This document shows positions 17,485-25,512 of a stretch of 64,000 nt of DNA, one piece after another; within the stretch, counting starts at the first letter, position 1; every line of letters begins with the position of its first letter. A program made the translations under genes and the position numbers. Origin of the DNA: an uncultured Lachnospiraceae bacterium (GTDB lineage: Bacteria > Bacillota > Clostridia > Lachnospirales > Lachnospiraceae); assembly GCA_910585765.1 (NCBI GenBank), contig CAJUES010000007.1:24060-88059 (forward strand), written 5' to 3'. Below the pieces are notes generated by a model. It did not search any database. It saw nothing but the letters and a program-made list of their open reading frames with translations, and had not been told where the DNA came from.

Positions 17485-18183
17485 ATGGAGAAAAGTGTAG
17501 CGATCATAACGGCGCGGGGCGGCAGCAGGCGGATACCGCGCAAGAATATCAAGCCGTTTCTCGGCAGACCGATTCTGGAGTACAGTGTTGAGGCGGCGCT
17601 GCAGGCGGCGCTGTTCGATGAGGTCATGGTGTCGACAGACGACAGGGAGATCGCGCAGGCGGCGGAGCGGGCAGGCGCCGTGGTGCCGTTTTTCAGGAGC
17701 GGGGACACCGCTGATGATTTTGCCACGACAGCGGATGTCGTGGAGGAGGTTCTTGCGTCCTACGAGCGCATGGGCAGGCATTTCCGGACGGCGTGCTGCA
17801 TCTACCCGACAGCGCCGTTTGTGACGGCGGAGACCATCAGGACAGCCATGGCGCTCCTGGAGCAGGAGCGGGCAGACTGTGTGATCCCGGTGGTGAAGTT
17901 CTCCTTTCCGCCGCAGCGGGGCGTCGTCGTGCGGGAGGGGCGGCTTGCTCCGAAGTGGCCGGAAAACATGGCAAAGCGCTCGCAGGATCTCGAGCCGCTG
18001 TACCATGACTGCGGTCAGTTCTACTGCCTGGATGTGGAGCGATTCAGGCAGCAGAAGGTGATCTGGATGGAGAATGCGGTCCCCTTCATACAGGACGAAA
18101 GGTATGTGCAGGATATTGACACGCTGCAGGACTGGGAGATCGCGGAGATGAAGTATCAGCTTTTGAGGGGGAGGACGGTATGA
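17485..18183 (+). CDS. pseF: Pseudaminic acid cytidylyltransferase
   Basis: 232 aa, the normal size of PseF. The CMP-nonulosonate synthetase motif ITARGGSRRIPRKN is at residues 8-21, followed by DEVMVSTDD, CCIYPTAPF and HDCGQFYC. It activates pseudaminic acid with CTP to CMP-Pse. The start follows AAGGAGGGTG. It overlaps pseI by ATGA (18180-18183). Closest alternatives are NeuA or LegF, but the PseB/C/G/I partners and the CGQFY segment favour PseF. Confidence 0.92.
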   Translation: MEKSVAIITARGGSRRIPRKNIKPFLGRPILEYSVEAALQAALFDEVMVSTDDREIAQAAERAGAVVPFFRSGDTADDFATTADVVEEVLASYERMGRHFRTACCIYPTAPFVTAETIRTAMALLEQERADCVIPVVKFSFPPQRGVVVREGRLAPKWPENMAKRSQDLEPLYHDCGQFYCLDVERFRQQKVIWMENAVPFIQDERYVQDIDTLQDWEIAEMKYQLLRGRTV

Positions 18184-19247
18184 GCAGCATCAATATCAAC
18201 GGAAGAATGGTGGGGGACGGGCATCCCGCCTATATTATAGCGGAGATGTCCGCAAACCACGCAGGAAGCATGGAGCGCGCGCTGGAGCTGATCCATGTGG
18301 CAAAAGAGTCGGGAGCGGACTGTGTAAAGATACAGACCTACACGCCGGACACGATGACGATCGACTGCGGCAACGAATATTTTCACATCGGCAAGGGCAC
18401 GTGGGAGGGGGAGAACCTGTATTCCCTGTACCGGAAGGCATACACGCCGTGGGAGTGGCAGGCGCAGCTTCGCGACGAGGCGGCAAGAGTTGGCATTGAC
18501 TTTCTGTCAACGGCGTTTGACCGTACCTCGGTCGATTTCCTGGAGGAGCTTGGCGTGCGTTTTTACAAGATCGCCTCGTTTGAGCTGGTGGACATCCCTT
18601 TGCTGGAATACATCGCGTCCAAAAATAAGCCTGTCATCCTGTCGACGGGGATGGGGACGATCGAGGAGATCACAGAGGCAGTCAATGCGATATATAGTAC
18701 CGGAAACAGACAGCTCGCACTGATGAAGTGCTCGAGCGCGTACCCCGCAAAGAGCGAGGAGATGAATCTTGCCACGATCCGGGATCTGAGAGCGCGCTTT
18801 GACATCCCGGTGGGGCTCTCCGACCACTCGATGGGTGCTTTCAGCGCCGCGACGGCGGTCGCGATGGGCGCTTGTATCGTCGAGAAGCATTTCTGTGTCA
18901 GCCGTGCGATCGAGAACCCGGATTCGGCTTTTTCCATGGAGCCGGACGAGTTTGCGGACATGGTGCGGCAGGTGCGCGAGGTGGAGAAGGCGATGGGAAC
19001 AGTCTCCTACGGCGTCACGGCGCAGGAGGAGAGCAACAGCTGTTTCAGGCGGTCGCTCTTTGTGGTGCAGGACATCGCCGCCGGCGAAAAGCTGACCCCG
19101 GACAACATCAGGAGCATCCGCCCCGCATACGGATTGAAGCCAAAGTACTATCGCGATGTGCTCGGCAGGACTGCAAAGTGCGATCTGAGACGCGGCACAC
19201 CGCTCACGCCTGAGGTGATCGACGGTTTCGGGGAGTCCGGGTCATGA
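18180..19247 (+). CDS. pseI: Pseudaminic acid synthase
   Basis: 355 aa, NeuB/PseI family. The N-terminal TIM barrel shows YIIAEMSANHAGS (about 18-30), DCVKIQTYTPDT, FYKIASFEL, STGMGT, and GLSDHSMG with EKHF metal ligands. The C-terminal SAF domain (about 285-345: FVVQDIAAGEKLTPDNIRS) is complete. It condenses the PseG product with phosphoenolpyruvate. QTYTPDT is typical of PseI, as opposed to NeuB. It is coupled to pseF and pseH by ATGA overlaps at both ends. Confidence 0.93.
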   Translation: MSSININGRMVGDGHPAYIIAEMSANHAGSMERALELIHVAKESGADCVKIQTYTPDTMTIDCGNEYFHIGKGTWEGENLYSLYRKAYTPWEWQAQLRDEAARVGIDFLSTAFDRTSVDFLEELGVRFYKIASFELVDIPLLEYIASKNKPVILSTGMGTIEEITEAVNAIYSTGNRQLALMKCSSAYPAKSEEMNLATIRDLRARFDIPVGLSDHSMGAFSAATAVAMGACIVEKHFCVSRAIENPDSAFSMEPDEFADMVRQVREVEKAMGTVSYGVTAQEESNSCFRRSLFVVQDIAAGEKLTPDNIRSIRPAYGLKPKYYRDVLGRTAKCDLRRGTPLTPEVIDGFGESGS

Positions 19248-19711
19248 GTCTGCAGCTGAGAAGGGCGGAACACGCCGACAGGGACTTGCTGTTTGGCTGG
19301 GCAAATGACGATGCCGTCCGCGCCAATGCCTTTCACACGGAGAAGATTCCCTATGAAAAACATGTGGTATGGTTTGATAAGATGATGGCGGACGCGTCGG
19401 TGCACCAGTATATCCTATGCGACGGCGGCACGCCTGTGGGACAGATCCGCCTGAATGTGGAGGGCAGCGAGGCGTATGTCGACTACAGCATAGCGGCTGA
19501 CCAGCGGGGGAAGGGCTATGGGAGTGCGATGCTCTCGATGCTGCAGGCGATGCTTGCGGGCGGTCAGATACCGCACGCCGCAAGGATCGTCGGACAGGTG
19601 AAGTACGGAAACGATGCCTCCGCCAGGGCTTTTGAGAGATGCGGTTTTCTCAGGAAGGATCTGCCGGGGTACATGCAATACGAACAAGATGTAGTTAGAG
19701 GGTGTTATTGA
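19244..19711 (+). CDS. pseH: GNAT N-acetyltransferase, PseH-type
   Basis: 155 aa with a GNAT fold. The acetyl-CoA loop reads AADQRGKGYGSAM (about 85-97), followed by GQVKYGNDASARAFERCGF. The N-terminus (LLFGWANDDAVRANAF) is the PseH/RimJ form. It acetylates the 4-amino group of the PseC product with acetyl-CoA. It is somewhat shorter than many PseH proteins. It begins at ATG 19244 (ATGA overlap with pseI) and ends directly against the formyltransferase start (TGAATG). Confidence 0.85.
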   Translation: MSLQLRRAEHADRDLLFGWANDDAVRANAFHTEKIPYEKHVVWFDKMMADASVHQYILCDGGTPVGQIRLNVEGSEAYVDYSIAADQRGKGYGSAMLSMLQAMLAGGQIPHAARIVGQVKYGNDASARAFERCGFLRKDLPGYMQYEQDVVRGCY

Positions 19712-20446
19712 ATGAGAATTATCATTGCGACGATCAAATCCTGGAATATTGAGCGGGCGAGAGCGCTGCAGAGACAGTGCGAGGGCGTGCACGACATTGT
19801 GATCTATACGCGCAGGGAGGAGTTTACGGCAGATAACGTGTGTGATTTTCAACCGGACTATATCTTTCTGCCGCACTGGTCCTATATCATGCCGCGCGAG
19901 ATCACAGACCGCTGGGAGTGCGTGGTGTTCCACATGACGGATCTGCCCTACGGGCGCGGCGGAAGTCCGCTGCAGAACCTGATCGTGCGCGGGCATCGGG
20001 AGACGAAGATCTCGGCGATCAGGATGACGGAGAAGATTGACGGCGGTCCGGTCTACATGAAGCGTGCGCTGTCCCTGGAGGGGAGCGCGCAGGAGATCTT
20101 TGTGCGCTGTTCGGACATTATTTTCCGGGAGATGATCCCGCGCTTTCTGGACAGTGGGAAGGATAGGATATCACCTGTTCCGCAGGAGGGGGAGCCGGTG
20201 GTCTTTAAGCGCAGAAAGCCGGAGGACGGGCGTATAACGCCTGATATGGAAACAGACCGGATCTATGACTATATCAGGATGCTGGACGCCGAGGGCTATC
20301 CGAGGGCGTTCATCGAGTTTGGCGGGTACCGGCTGGAGTTTGAGCAGGCAGTGTTCCCGGGCGATGGTGCCGACGGTGCAGATCATGCGGCGGAACTCTC
20401 GGCGAAGGTCGTTTTCCGGCGCACGGCGGATCAGCCGCCGATATAA
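19712..20446 (+). CDS. Formyltransferase-family protein, probable sugar N-formyltransferase
   Basis: 244 aa, half the size of methionyl-tRNA formyltransferase and lacking its C-terminal tRNA domain. The fold is visible: a Rossmann-like start (RIIIATIKSWNIERA), FHMTDLPYGRGGSP in place of the usual N-x-H-x-S-x-L-P-x-x-R-G (about 73-86), and KIDGGPVYMK where the catalytic aspartate of the family lies (about 108-117). The asparagine two residues before the catalytic histidine is Val here. It would use 10-formyl-tetrahydrofolate to formylate an amino sugar. Position between pseH and pseG points to an N-formyl pseudaminic acid, known from some Gram-negative glycans. This substrate is inferred. Confidence 0.72.
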   Translation: MRIIIATIKSWNIERARALQRQCEGVHDIVIYTRREEFTADNVCDFQPDYIFLPHWSYIMPREITDRWECVVFHMTDLPYGRGGSPLQNLIVRGHRETKISAIRMTEKIDGGPVYMKRALSLEGSAQEIFVRCSDIIFREMIPRFLDSGKDRISPVPQEGEPVVFKRRKPEDGRITPDMETDRIYDYIRMLDAEGYPRAFIEFGGYRLEFEQAVFPGDGADGADHAAELSAKVVFRRTADQPPI

Positions 20447-20482
20447 CATGGACGGTATAACACGGAATAGGAGAGATGGAAG

Positions 20483-21172
20483 ATGAGGACAGTGTTGGTA
20501 GTGGCGGCGCATCCCGACGATGAGATCCTGGGAGTCGGCGGCACCGTGGCAAGACATGCGGCGCAGCAGGATGCCGTCTACGCCCTGATCCTGGGAGAAG
20601 GGCAGACATCGCGCGGCACGCGCAGGGAGGACACCGGCAGGGAGGTCGTGGAGGCGCTTCACCGCAATACGCTCGAGAGCGCCAGGGCGGTGGGATATCG
20701 GGATGTGTTTTTTGCAGACTTTCCCGACAACCGTTTTGACGGCGTTGACCTGCTCGACATCGTGAAGACGGTGGAGCGGAAGGTGCGCGATCTGCAGCCG
20801 CAGATCATATACACGCATTACAGCGGTGATCTCAATGTGGATCATCAGTGCACGGCGCGCGCGGTGCTCACGGCGACAAGGCCGATGGCGGACTGCGGCG
20901 TGGAGGCGGTCTACGCGTTTGAGACGCTCTCCTCCTCGGAGTGGAATTTTGACTACAGCGCGCAGCCCGCGTTCTGCCCCAATGTGTTTGTGGACATCGC
21001 TGCGTACTACGGGCAGAAGGAGCAGGCGATGAACTGTTATGTGTCGGAGCTCTGCGCGTTCCCGCACCCGAGGAGCCTCGAGGGGATGGACGTGCTGTCG
21101 AGGACGCGCGGCATGGCGGCGGGGATGCGTCGGGCGGAGGCGTTCATGCTGATCCGGGAAGTCAGACGTTGA
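20483..21172 (+). CDS. PIG-L family N-acetyl-sugar deacetylase
   Basis: 229 aa. The zinc site AHPDDE (residues 9-14) and the second ligand region HYSGDLNVDH (about 114-123) are intact. This is the LmbE/PIG-L family of N-deacetylases acting on N-acetyl sugars. It lacks a signal peptide and should act in the cytoplasm. It sits between the formyltransferase and pseG, which suggests removing an acetyl group so that a formyl or other acyl group can be placed on the freed amine. It could alternatively hydrolyse a different conjugate. ATG 20483 follows GGAGAGATGG. Confidence 0.8.
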   Translation: MRTVLVVAAHPDDEILGVGGTVARHAAQQDAVYALILGEGQTSRGTRREDTGREVVEALHRNTLESARAVGYRDVFFADFPDNRFDGVDLLDIVKTVERKVRDLQPQIIYTHYSGDLNVDHQCTARAVLTATRPMADCGVEAVYAFETLSSSEWNFDYSAQPAFCPNVFVDIAAYYGQKEQAMNCYVSELCAFPHPRSLEGMDVLSRTRGMAAGMRRAEAFMLIREVRR

Positions 21173-21221
21173 TGAGGGATCATAAATCGGGTTATCAATA
21201 TCGACAGACGGGAGGGATTTT

Positions 21222-22370
21222 GTGCTGTATATTCGCGCGGACGGCAATACCGGGATCGGCATGGGGCACGTGATGCGCTGTCTGGCTGTCGCGGAGGCGG
21301 CAGCGGACAGGGACAGCCTGCATCCGCCTGTATTCATCACGGCGGATGCGGGATGCCGGGCGATGATCGAGGACAGGGGATTTCGCGTGATCGTGCTGGA
21401 TTCGGATTACCGGGACATGATGGGCGAGCTGGACCGGCTCGCGGCGGTGCTACAGGAAGAGCGGGACGCGGACGGCGCGGTGCTGCTCGTGGACAGCTAC
21501 CAGGTGAGCTGTGAATACTATCGCGCTTTGAAAGAATTGGATCGGAAGAGGTCTGTGCGGGTGGCGTGCTTTGAGGATATGGGGGAAGCCTATCCGGTGG
21601 ATCTGCTGATCAATTACAATGTTTATGCGCCGTCGCTCGAGCGGAAGTACACGGAGGCGGGGAAAGGGCGGACACCGGCAAAAGTGCTCACAGGCGTCTC
21701 CTATATGCCGCTGCGCAAAGCATTCCAGGAGCCGGCGGCGTACGCTGTCCGCGACAGGGTGACGGATGTCATGATAACGACCGGCGGCAGTGATCCCTGT
21801 TTTGCGGCTGGCGCGCTTGCGGAGGCTCTGCGCAGTGACAGCGCGGTCGCCGGGCAGGGGATCCGTCTTCATCTGGTCAGCGGTCCCTTTAATCAATATG
21901 CGGACGAGCTCAAACGCAGATATCAGGATCGCGGGGAACAGGGCTGCCGCGATGGCAGTCTGACTATAACGATCCACGAGCATGTGAAGGATATGCGCAG
22001 CCTGCTTTTGCAGTGCGATGTGGTGATCTCGGCGACGGGGAGCACGATCTATGAGGTCAGTTCCCTCGGCGTGCCGATGATCGTGTTCTACTTTGCCGAG
22101 AACCAGAGGCAGGGAGCAGAGGCGCTCGAGCGGCTCACAGACATTGTCAATGCGGGCTGTTTTGCCGGGAATGCGGCGGCTGTGACAAAGCGGGTGGGGA
22201 CGGCATTAAAAAGATGCATTGCTGAAAAATCGTACAGAGAGCTTTTACACCGACAGGAGAGCGGACTGATCGACGGCAAAGGGGCATGCCGCGTCGCGGA
22301 GCAGTTATCGTACCTTGCGGCGGGAGGGAAGGAACATGGCTGCAGAGAAGAAGAGACAACTACACTATGA
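21222..22370 (+). CDS. pseG: UDP-2,4-diacetamido-2,4,6-trideoxy-L-altrose hydrolase
   Basis: 382 aa, GT-B-like hydrolase. The N-terminal GNTGIGMGHVMRCLA (about 8-22) contains the catalytic histidine. The nucleotide-binding part shows TTGGSDP and ISATGSTIYE. It removes UDP from the PseH product before condensation by PseI. GTG 21222 is the start, set by GGAGGGA at 21211-21217. Its last 35 nt overlap the next gene. The spacing from pseH, with two unusual genes between, shows that the formyl and deacetyl genes are integral to the operon. Confidence 0.92.
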   Translation: MLYIRADGNTGIGMGHVMRCLAVAEAAADRDSLHPPVFITADAGCRAMIEDRGFRVIVLDSDYRDMMGELDRLAAVLQEERDADGAVLLVDSYQVSCEYYRALKELDRKRSVRVACFEDMGEAYPVDLLINYNVYAPSLERKYTEAGKGRTPAKVLTGVSYMPLRKAFQEPAAYAVRDRVTDVMITTGGSDPCFAAGALAEALRSDSAVAGQGIRLHLVSGPFNQYADELKRRYQDRGEQGCRDGSLTITIHEHVKDMRSLLLQCDVVISATGSTIYEVSSLGVPMIVFYFAENQRQGAEALERLTDIVNAGCFAGNAAAVTKRVGTALKRCIAEKSYRELLHRQESGLIDGKGACRVAEQLSYLAAGGKEHGCREEETTTL

Positions 22371-25218
22371 GCTGCTGCGCATCGCCGCGATGCTGATGAT
22401 CGTGAGCCTGCACTATCTTAGCAAGGGCGGTCTGCTGGGCGATCCGGCGAGGGCGGATATGACAGCCGCCGGGTATACGGCATGGTTTGTGGAGGCATTT
22501 TTTCTGGTGGCGGTCAATGTCTATGTGCTCATCAGCGGATATTTCGGCGTGGATGCGCGCGGGGGGATGACAAACGGAAAGAACGTTTCATTCCGGGAGG
22601 TCATGAGAAGACCGCTCAGGATATGGAAACAGGTGCTTTTTTATTCCGTGCTCTTTGGATGCGGCGCATTTGTCATTGGCGCGCGGGAGTTTGACCTGTA
22701 TCAGTTGTTTTCCTACTGTTTTCCGATCGTGACGGAGCACTATTGGTTTGCGACTTCCTATGTTATATTGTGTCTTGCGATGCCGTTTCTGAATGCAGGG
22801 ATCGCTTATATGGACCAGAGGGAGTTAAAGTATCTGTTATGCGGGTTCCTGCTGCTGTTCAGCGTATCGAAGACGGTCATTCCGATGCAGCTGCCGTGGG
22901 ACAAGTACGGATATGACAGTCTGTGGTTCGTGATCCTGTATCTGACAGGGGCGTATCTCAGGCATTATGAGGTCACATGGATCAAGACGGGATGGCGGGC
23001 GGCGATGCTGTATCTGGGCAGTATGCTGACCGTGTTTGCCTCCTTTTTCCTGATCAGGCTGGTCTTTTTAAGGACCGGGCGGCTGGAAGACCTGATCAAC
23101 TACGGATATACCTACAATTTTCTGTTCTGTTATACCGGGGCGGTGGGCTTGTTCCTTCTCTTCAAAGAATTCGGAAAACAGGGCAGGGAGAGCGGGAGCG
23201 GGCGTATGCTGGAGCGCTTCCGGAAGCCGATCGAGCTTTTCTCGGGCGCGACATTTGGCGTCTATCTGATCCACGAGCATATCGATGTCCGCTCCCTGTG
23301 GACGGTATGGGTGGATAGCGGGACGCTGATTGAGGGATCCGTCGGAAACTTTCTGGCGCATATGATCGTCACGGTGCTGTGCGTGTATCTGGTCTGCACC
23401 GCGGTCGAGCTGATCCGGCAGCGGTCTGGCGGGATCCTCCTGCCGGCGCTGATCCTGCTGGTGTACCCGCTGCGCCATGCCGCGGTCGGGCTGGATCTGA
23501 TGGATGCGGGCTATGCGCTCGGCAATTACCGCTTTTTTGACGCGCTCAATGAGATGTGGAAGCTGGCGACGTACCTGTCAAACATAACGGGTGTACTGCT
23601 GTCGAAACTGCCCTTTGGCGACCGATGGATCGGCATGAATGTGTACTCCGGCCTGCTGATCGGTGCGGCGGCGGCGGGCGTGTATCTCTTTATGCAGAAG
23701 CGCTATGGGAAAAAGCACAAGTCCCTGTGCGCCCTGCTGTTTGCGGCGGAGATCACGGCGCTCTCACTCTGCTGGGCGCCGGGGGTGATCCTGTATCACT
23801 ATCTCGGCTATCTCCTCATGACAGCCGCTGTCCTCGTGCTGTTCACAGCACTCACGAAAGAGCAGGAGCGGGAGAAGACGACATATTTTGTCGCGGCGGG
23901 TGTTATTCTGGGGCTTTGTGTGGCGGTGCGAATGCCCAACATCACCTATATGGCATTGATCCTGCCGGTGTGGTGTGACTGTTTCTGGAACAGCGGCAGG
24001 GCGGGGAGGCTTGGGAGGTTGATGAAACGCACGCTCTGTTGTGCCGGCGGTTATCTGGCGGGCGTTGCCGTGCCGCTTGCGGCGATCTGTGCGCGCTACG
24101 GCGTGGCGGCATATCCGCGGATGATCGCGTCCCTGTTTGGCATGACAGACCAGGCGACGGACTATAAGCCGGCATCGATGGTCACGGCGATGTTTGGTGA
24201 TTATATCCGGTATAGTCCCTGGCTGCTGCTGTTTGCGGGGTATATGCTGATCGGGATGCTGTTCTTCCGGCTCGCGGACAGGGCGTTTTGTGATAAGATA
24301 ACATGTGTTTTTAAGACGCTTTATGCGCTGGGACTGCTGGTCGTGCTCCGGTTCTGTTATGGCAGGGGGATGTTCGGTTTTGATTACAGTGATAATTTTA
24401 GCATGTACAAGTGGGTGGTAGTCTATCTGCTGATCGCGATCTGCATGTGTGTACGGCTGCTGTTTCGCAGGAGAGCGGACAGGGAGCTGCGATTGTGGGC
24501 GGTGTTTTTGCTCGTCGTGATCTTTGTCACGCCGCTTGGCAGCAACAACGGGCTGTATCCGATCATCAACAACCTGTTTCTCGTGATGCCGGTCTCTGTC
24601 CTGATGTTTTGCGACGCATGTGCATGCAAAGGCGCGGCATTGCCAAAGTGTGCCCCAAAGGACGGCGGGATGGGCTCACGCGGCTTTGCATTTCGTCTGG
24701 TGCTCGGCTTCGTGCTTGCGTGCACTGCGGTGCAGAGTGCCCTGTTTGGCGTCCGGTTTGTGTTTCACGATGCGGGCGCGGCGGGCGGTAAGGACAGCAG
24801 GGAGATCAGTCTGTTGTGCAGCGGCGCGGGGGCAGGGATCGTGACGACGGCGGACAGAAAAGAGTCGCTCGAGTCGTTAGACAGGTATCTGTACCAGAGC
24901 GGACTGAATGAAAAACAGGTGATATTGTACGGGGGGATCCCGGCGCTGGCGTACCTGTTTGACATGGAACCCGCGATATCCACGACGTGGGCGGATCTGG
25001 ATTCCTACGCTATGGCGGTGTTCGAACAGGAGCTCGACCGCGTGTCCGGGGCGGAACCGGACGGCCTGCCAGTCGTGATCCTCGCCCGCACCGCGGTCGA
25101 GCGCACTGCGGACGAGGACAGCCTTGAACGGCAGAAGTTTGCGCGCCTCCTGGATTTTGTGGGAGCAAACGGGTACAGGCAGTGTTTTGAGAATGAAGCG
25201 TATATCGTATTGAGGTAG
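22336..25218 (+). CDS. Acyltransferase-3 / GT-C fusion membrane protein
   Basis: 960 aa from ATG 22336 (GGGAGGGAAGGAAC upstream). Residues about 8-365 are an acyltransferase-3 domain: YELLRIAAMLMIVSLHYL start, NVYVLISGYFGV, and a closing FGVYLIHEH. From about 375 the protein switches to a second polytopic domain of GT-C type (DAGYALGNYRFFDALNEMW as its first outer loop, many helices to about 840) with a soluble tail of about 110 residues. Separate genes of each kind are common; the joined form is unusual. It may acylate and transfer a sugar at the outer face. The stop TAG lies within copy 2 of the 140-bp repeat. Confidence 0.75.
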   Translation: MAAEKKRQLHYELLRIAAMLMIVSLHYLSKGGLLGDPARADMTAAGYTAWFVEAFFLVAVNVYVLISGYFGVDARGGMTNGKNVSFREVMRRPLRIWKQVLFYSVLFGCGAFVIGAREFDLYQLFSYCFPIVTEHYWFATSYVILCLAMPFLNAGIAYMDQRELKYLLCGFLLLFSVSKTVIPMQLPWDKYGYDSLWFVILYLTGAYLRHYEVTWIKTGWRAAMLYLGSMLTVFASFFLIRLVFLRTGRLEDLINYGYTYNFLFCYTGAVGLFLLFKEFGKQGRESGSGRMLERFRKPIELFSGATFGVYLIHEHIDVRSLWTVWVDSGTLIEGSVGNFLAHMIVTVLCVYLVCTAVELIRQRSGGILLPALILLVYPLRHAAVGLDLMDAGYALGNYRFFDALNEMWKLATYLSNITGVLLSKLPFGDRWIGMNVYSGLLIGAAAAGVYLFMQKRYGKKHKSLCALLFAAEITALSLCWAPGVILYHYLGYLLMTAAVLVLFTALTKEQEREKTTYFVAAGVILGLCVAVRMPNITYMALILPVWCDCFWNSGRAGRLGRLMKRTLCCAGGYLAGVAVPLAAICARYGVAAYPRMIASLFGMTDQATDYKPASMVTAMFGDYIRYSPWLLLFAGYMLIGMLFFRLADRAFCDKITCVFKTLYALGLLVVLRFCYGRGMFGFDYSDNFSMYKWVVVYLLIAICMCVRLLFRRRADRELRLWAVFLLVVIFVTPLGSNNGLYPIINNLFLVMPVSVLMFCDACACKGAALPKCAPKDGGMGSRGFAFRLVLGFVLACTAVQSALFGVRFVFHDAGAAGGKDSREISLLCSGAGAGIVTTADRKESLESLDRYLYQSGLNEKQVILYGGIPALAYLFDMEPAISTTWADLDSYAMAVFEQELDRVSGAEPDGLPVVILARTAVERTADEDSLERQKFARLLDFVGANGYRQCFENEAYIVLR

Positions 25219-25354
25219 CAGTTCAGCCCAGGACTTCGCACTACGCTGCGAAGTCCGTGAGAATGCATAGTGGCCTGGATGCATCAAGCCAGCCGCGAAG
25301 CGGTTTTTGCATGGCTTGATGCTTGTAACAGGAAGCCGAAGGCTGAACTGTTAC
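25215..25354. repeat. 140-bp structured repeat, copy 2
   Basis: It aligns without gaps to 14929-15068, with about eight substitutions in 140 positions. The 10-bp hairpin stem is unchanged while its loop differs (CTACGC for CTGTGC), and A to G in the inner small hairpin keeps a G-T pair. It begins at the stop codon of the fusion gene, so the element supplies that gene's end or inserted exactly there. Same orientation as copy 1. Confidence 0.85.
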
Positions 25355-25381
25355 GTATTGAGCGCAGATTGAACCAAAACC

Positions 25382-25410
25382 TTGCCAAAATCACATGAAA
25401 AGAGTACAAT
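25382..25410 (+). promoter_or_regulatory. Predicted promoter of the aminotransferase operon
   Basis: TTGCCA, 17-nt spacer, TACAAT, each one base from consensus. It lies just downstream of the 140-bp repeat and about 100 nt before the ATG at 25513, mirroring the repeat-then-promoter order at 14929-15126. Confidence 0.6.
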
Positions 25411-25512
25411 AAAGTGGGAAATATTTTCCAGAAACGGCGGCTTTGGTGAGCCGCATTAGAAGATCTGGCGGGTGAGAGAACGCACAGAAACACAGAAAGG
25501 CATGGGCAGAGC

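Noticed and set aside
15182..22370. Legionaminic or N-acetylneuraminic acid pathway
   Set aside because: PseB, PseC (HPVKTVTGGEGG), PseG and the QTYTPDT form of the synthase together fit pseudaminic acid better.
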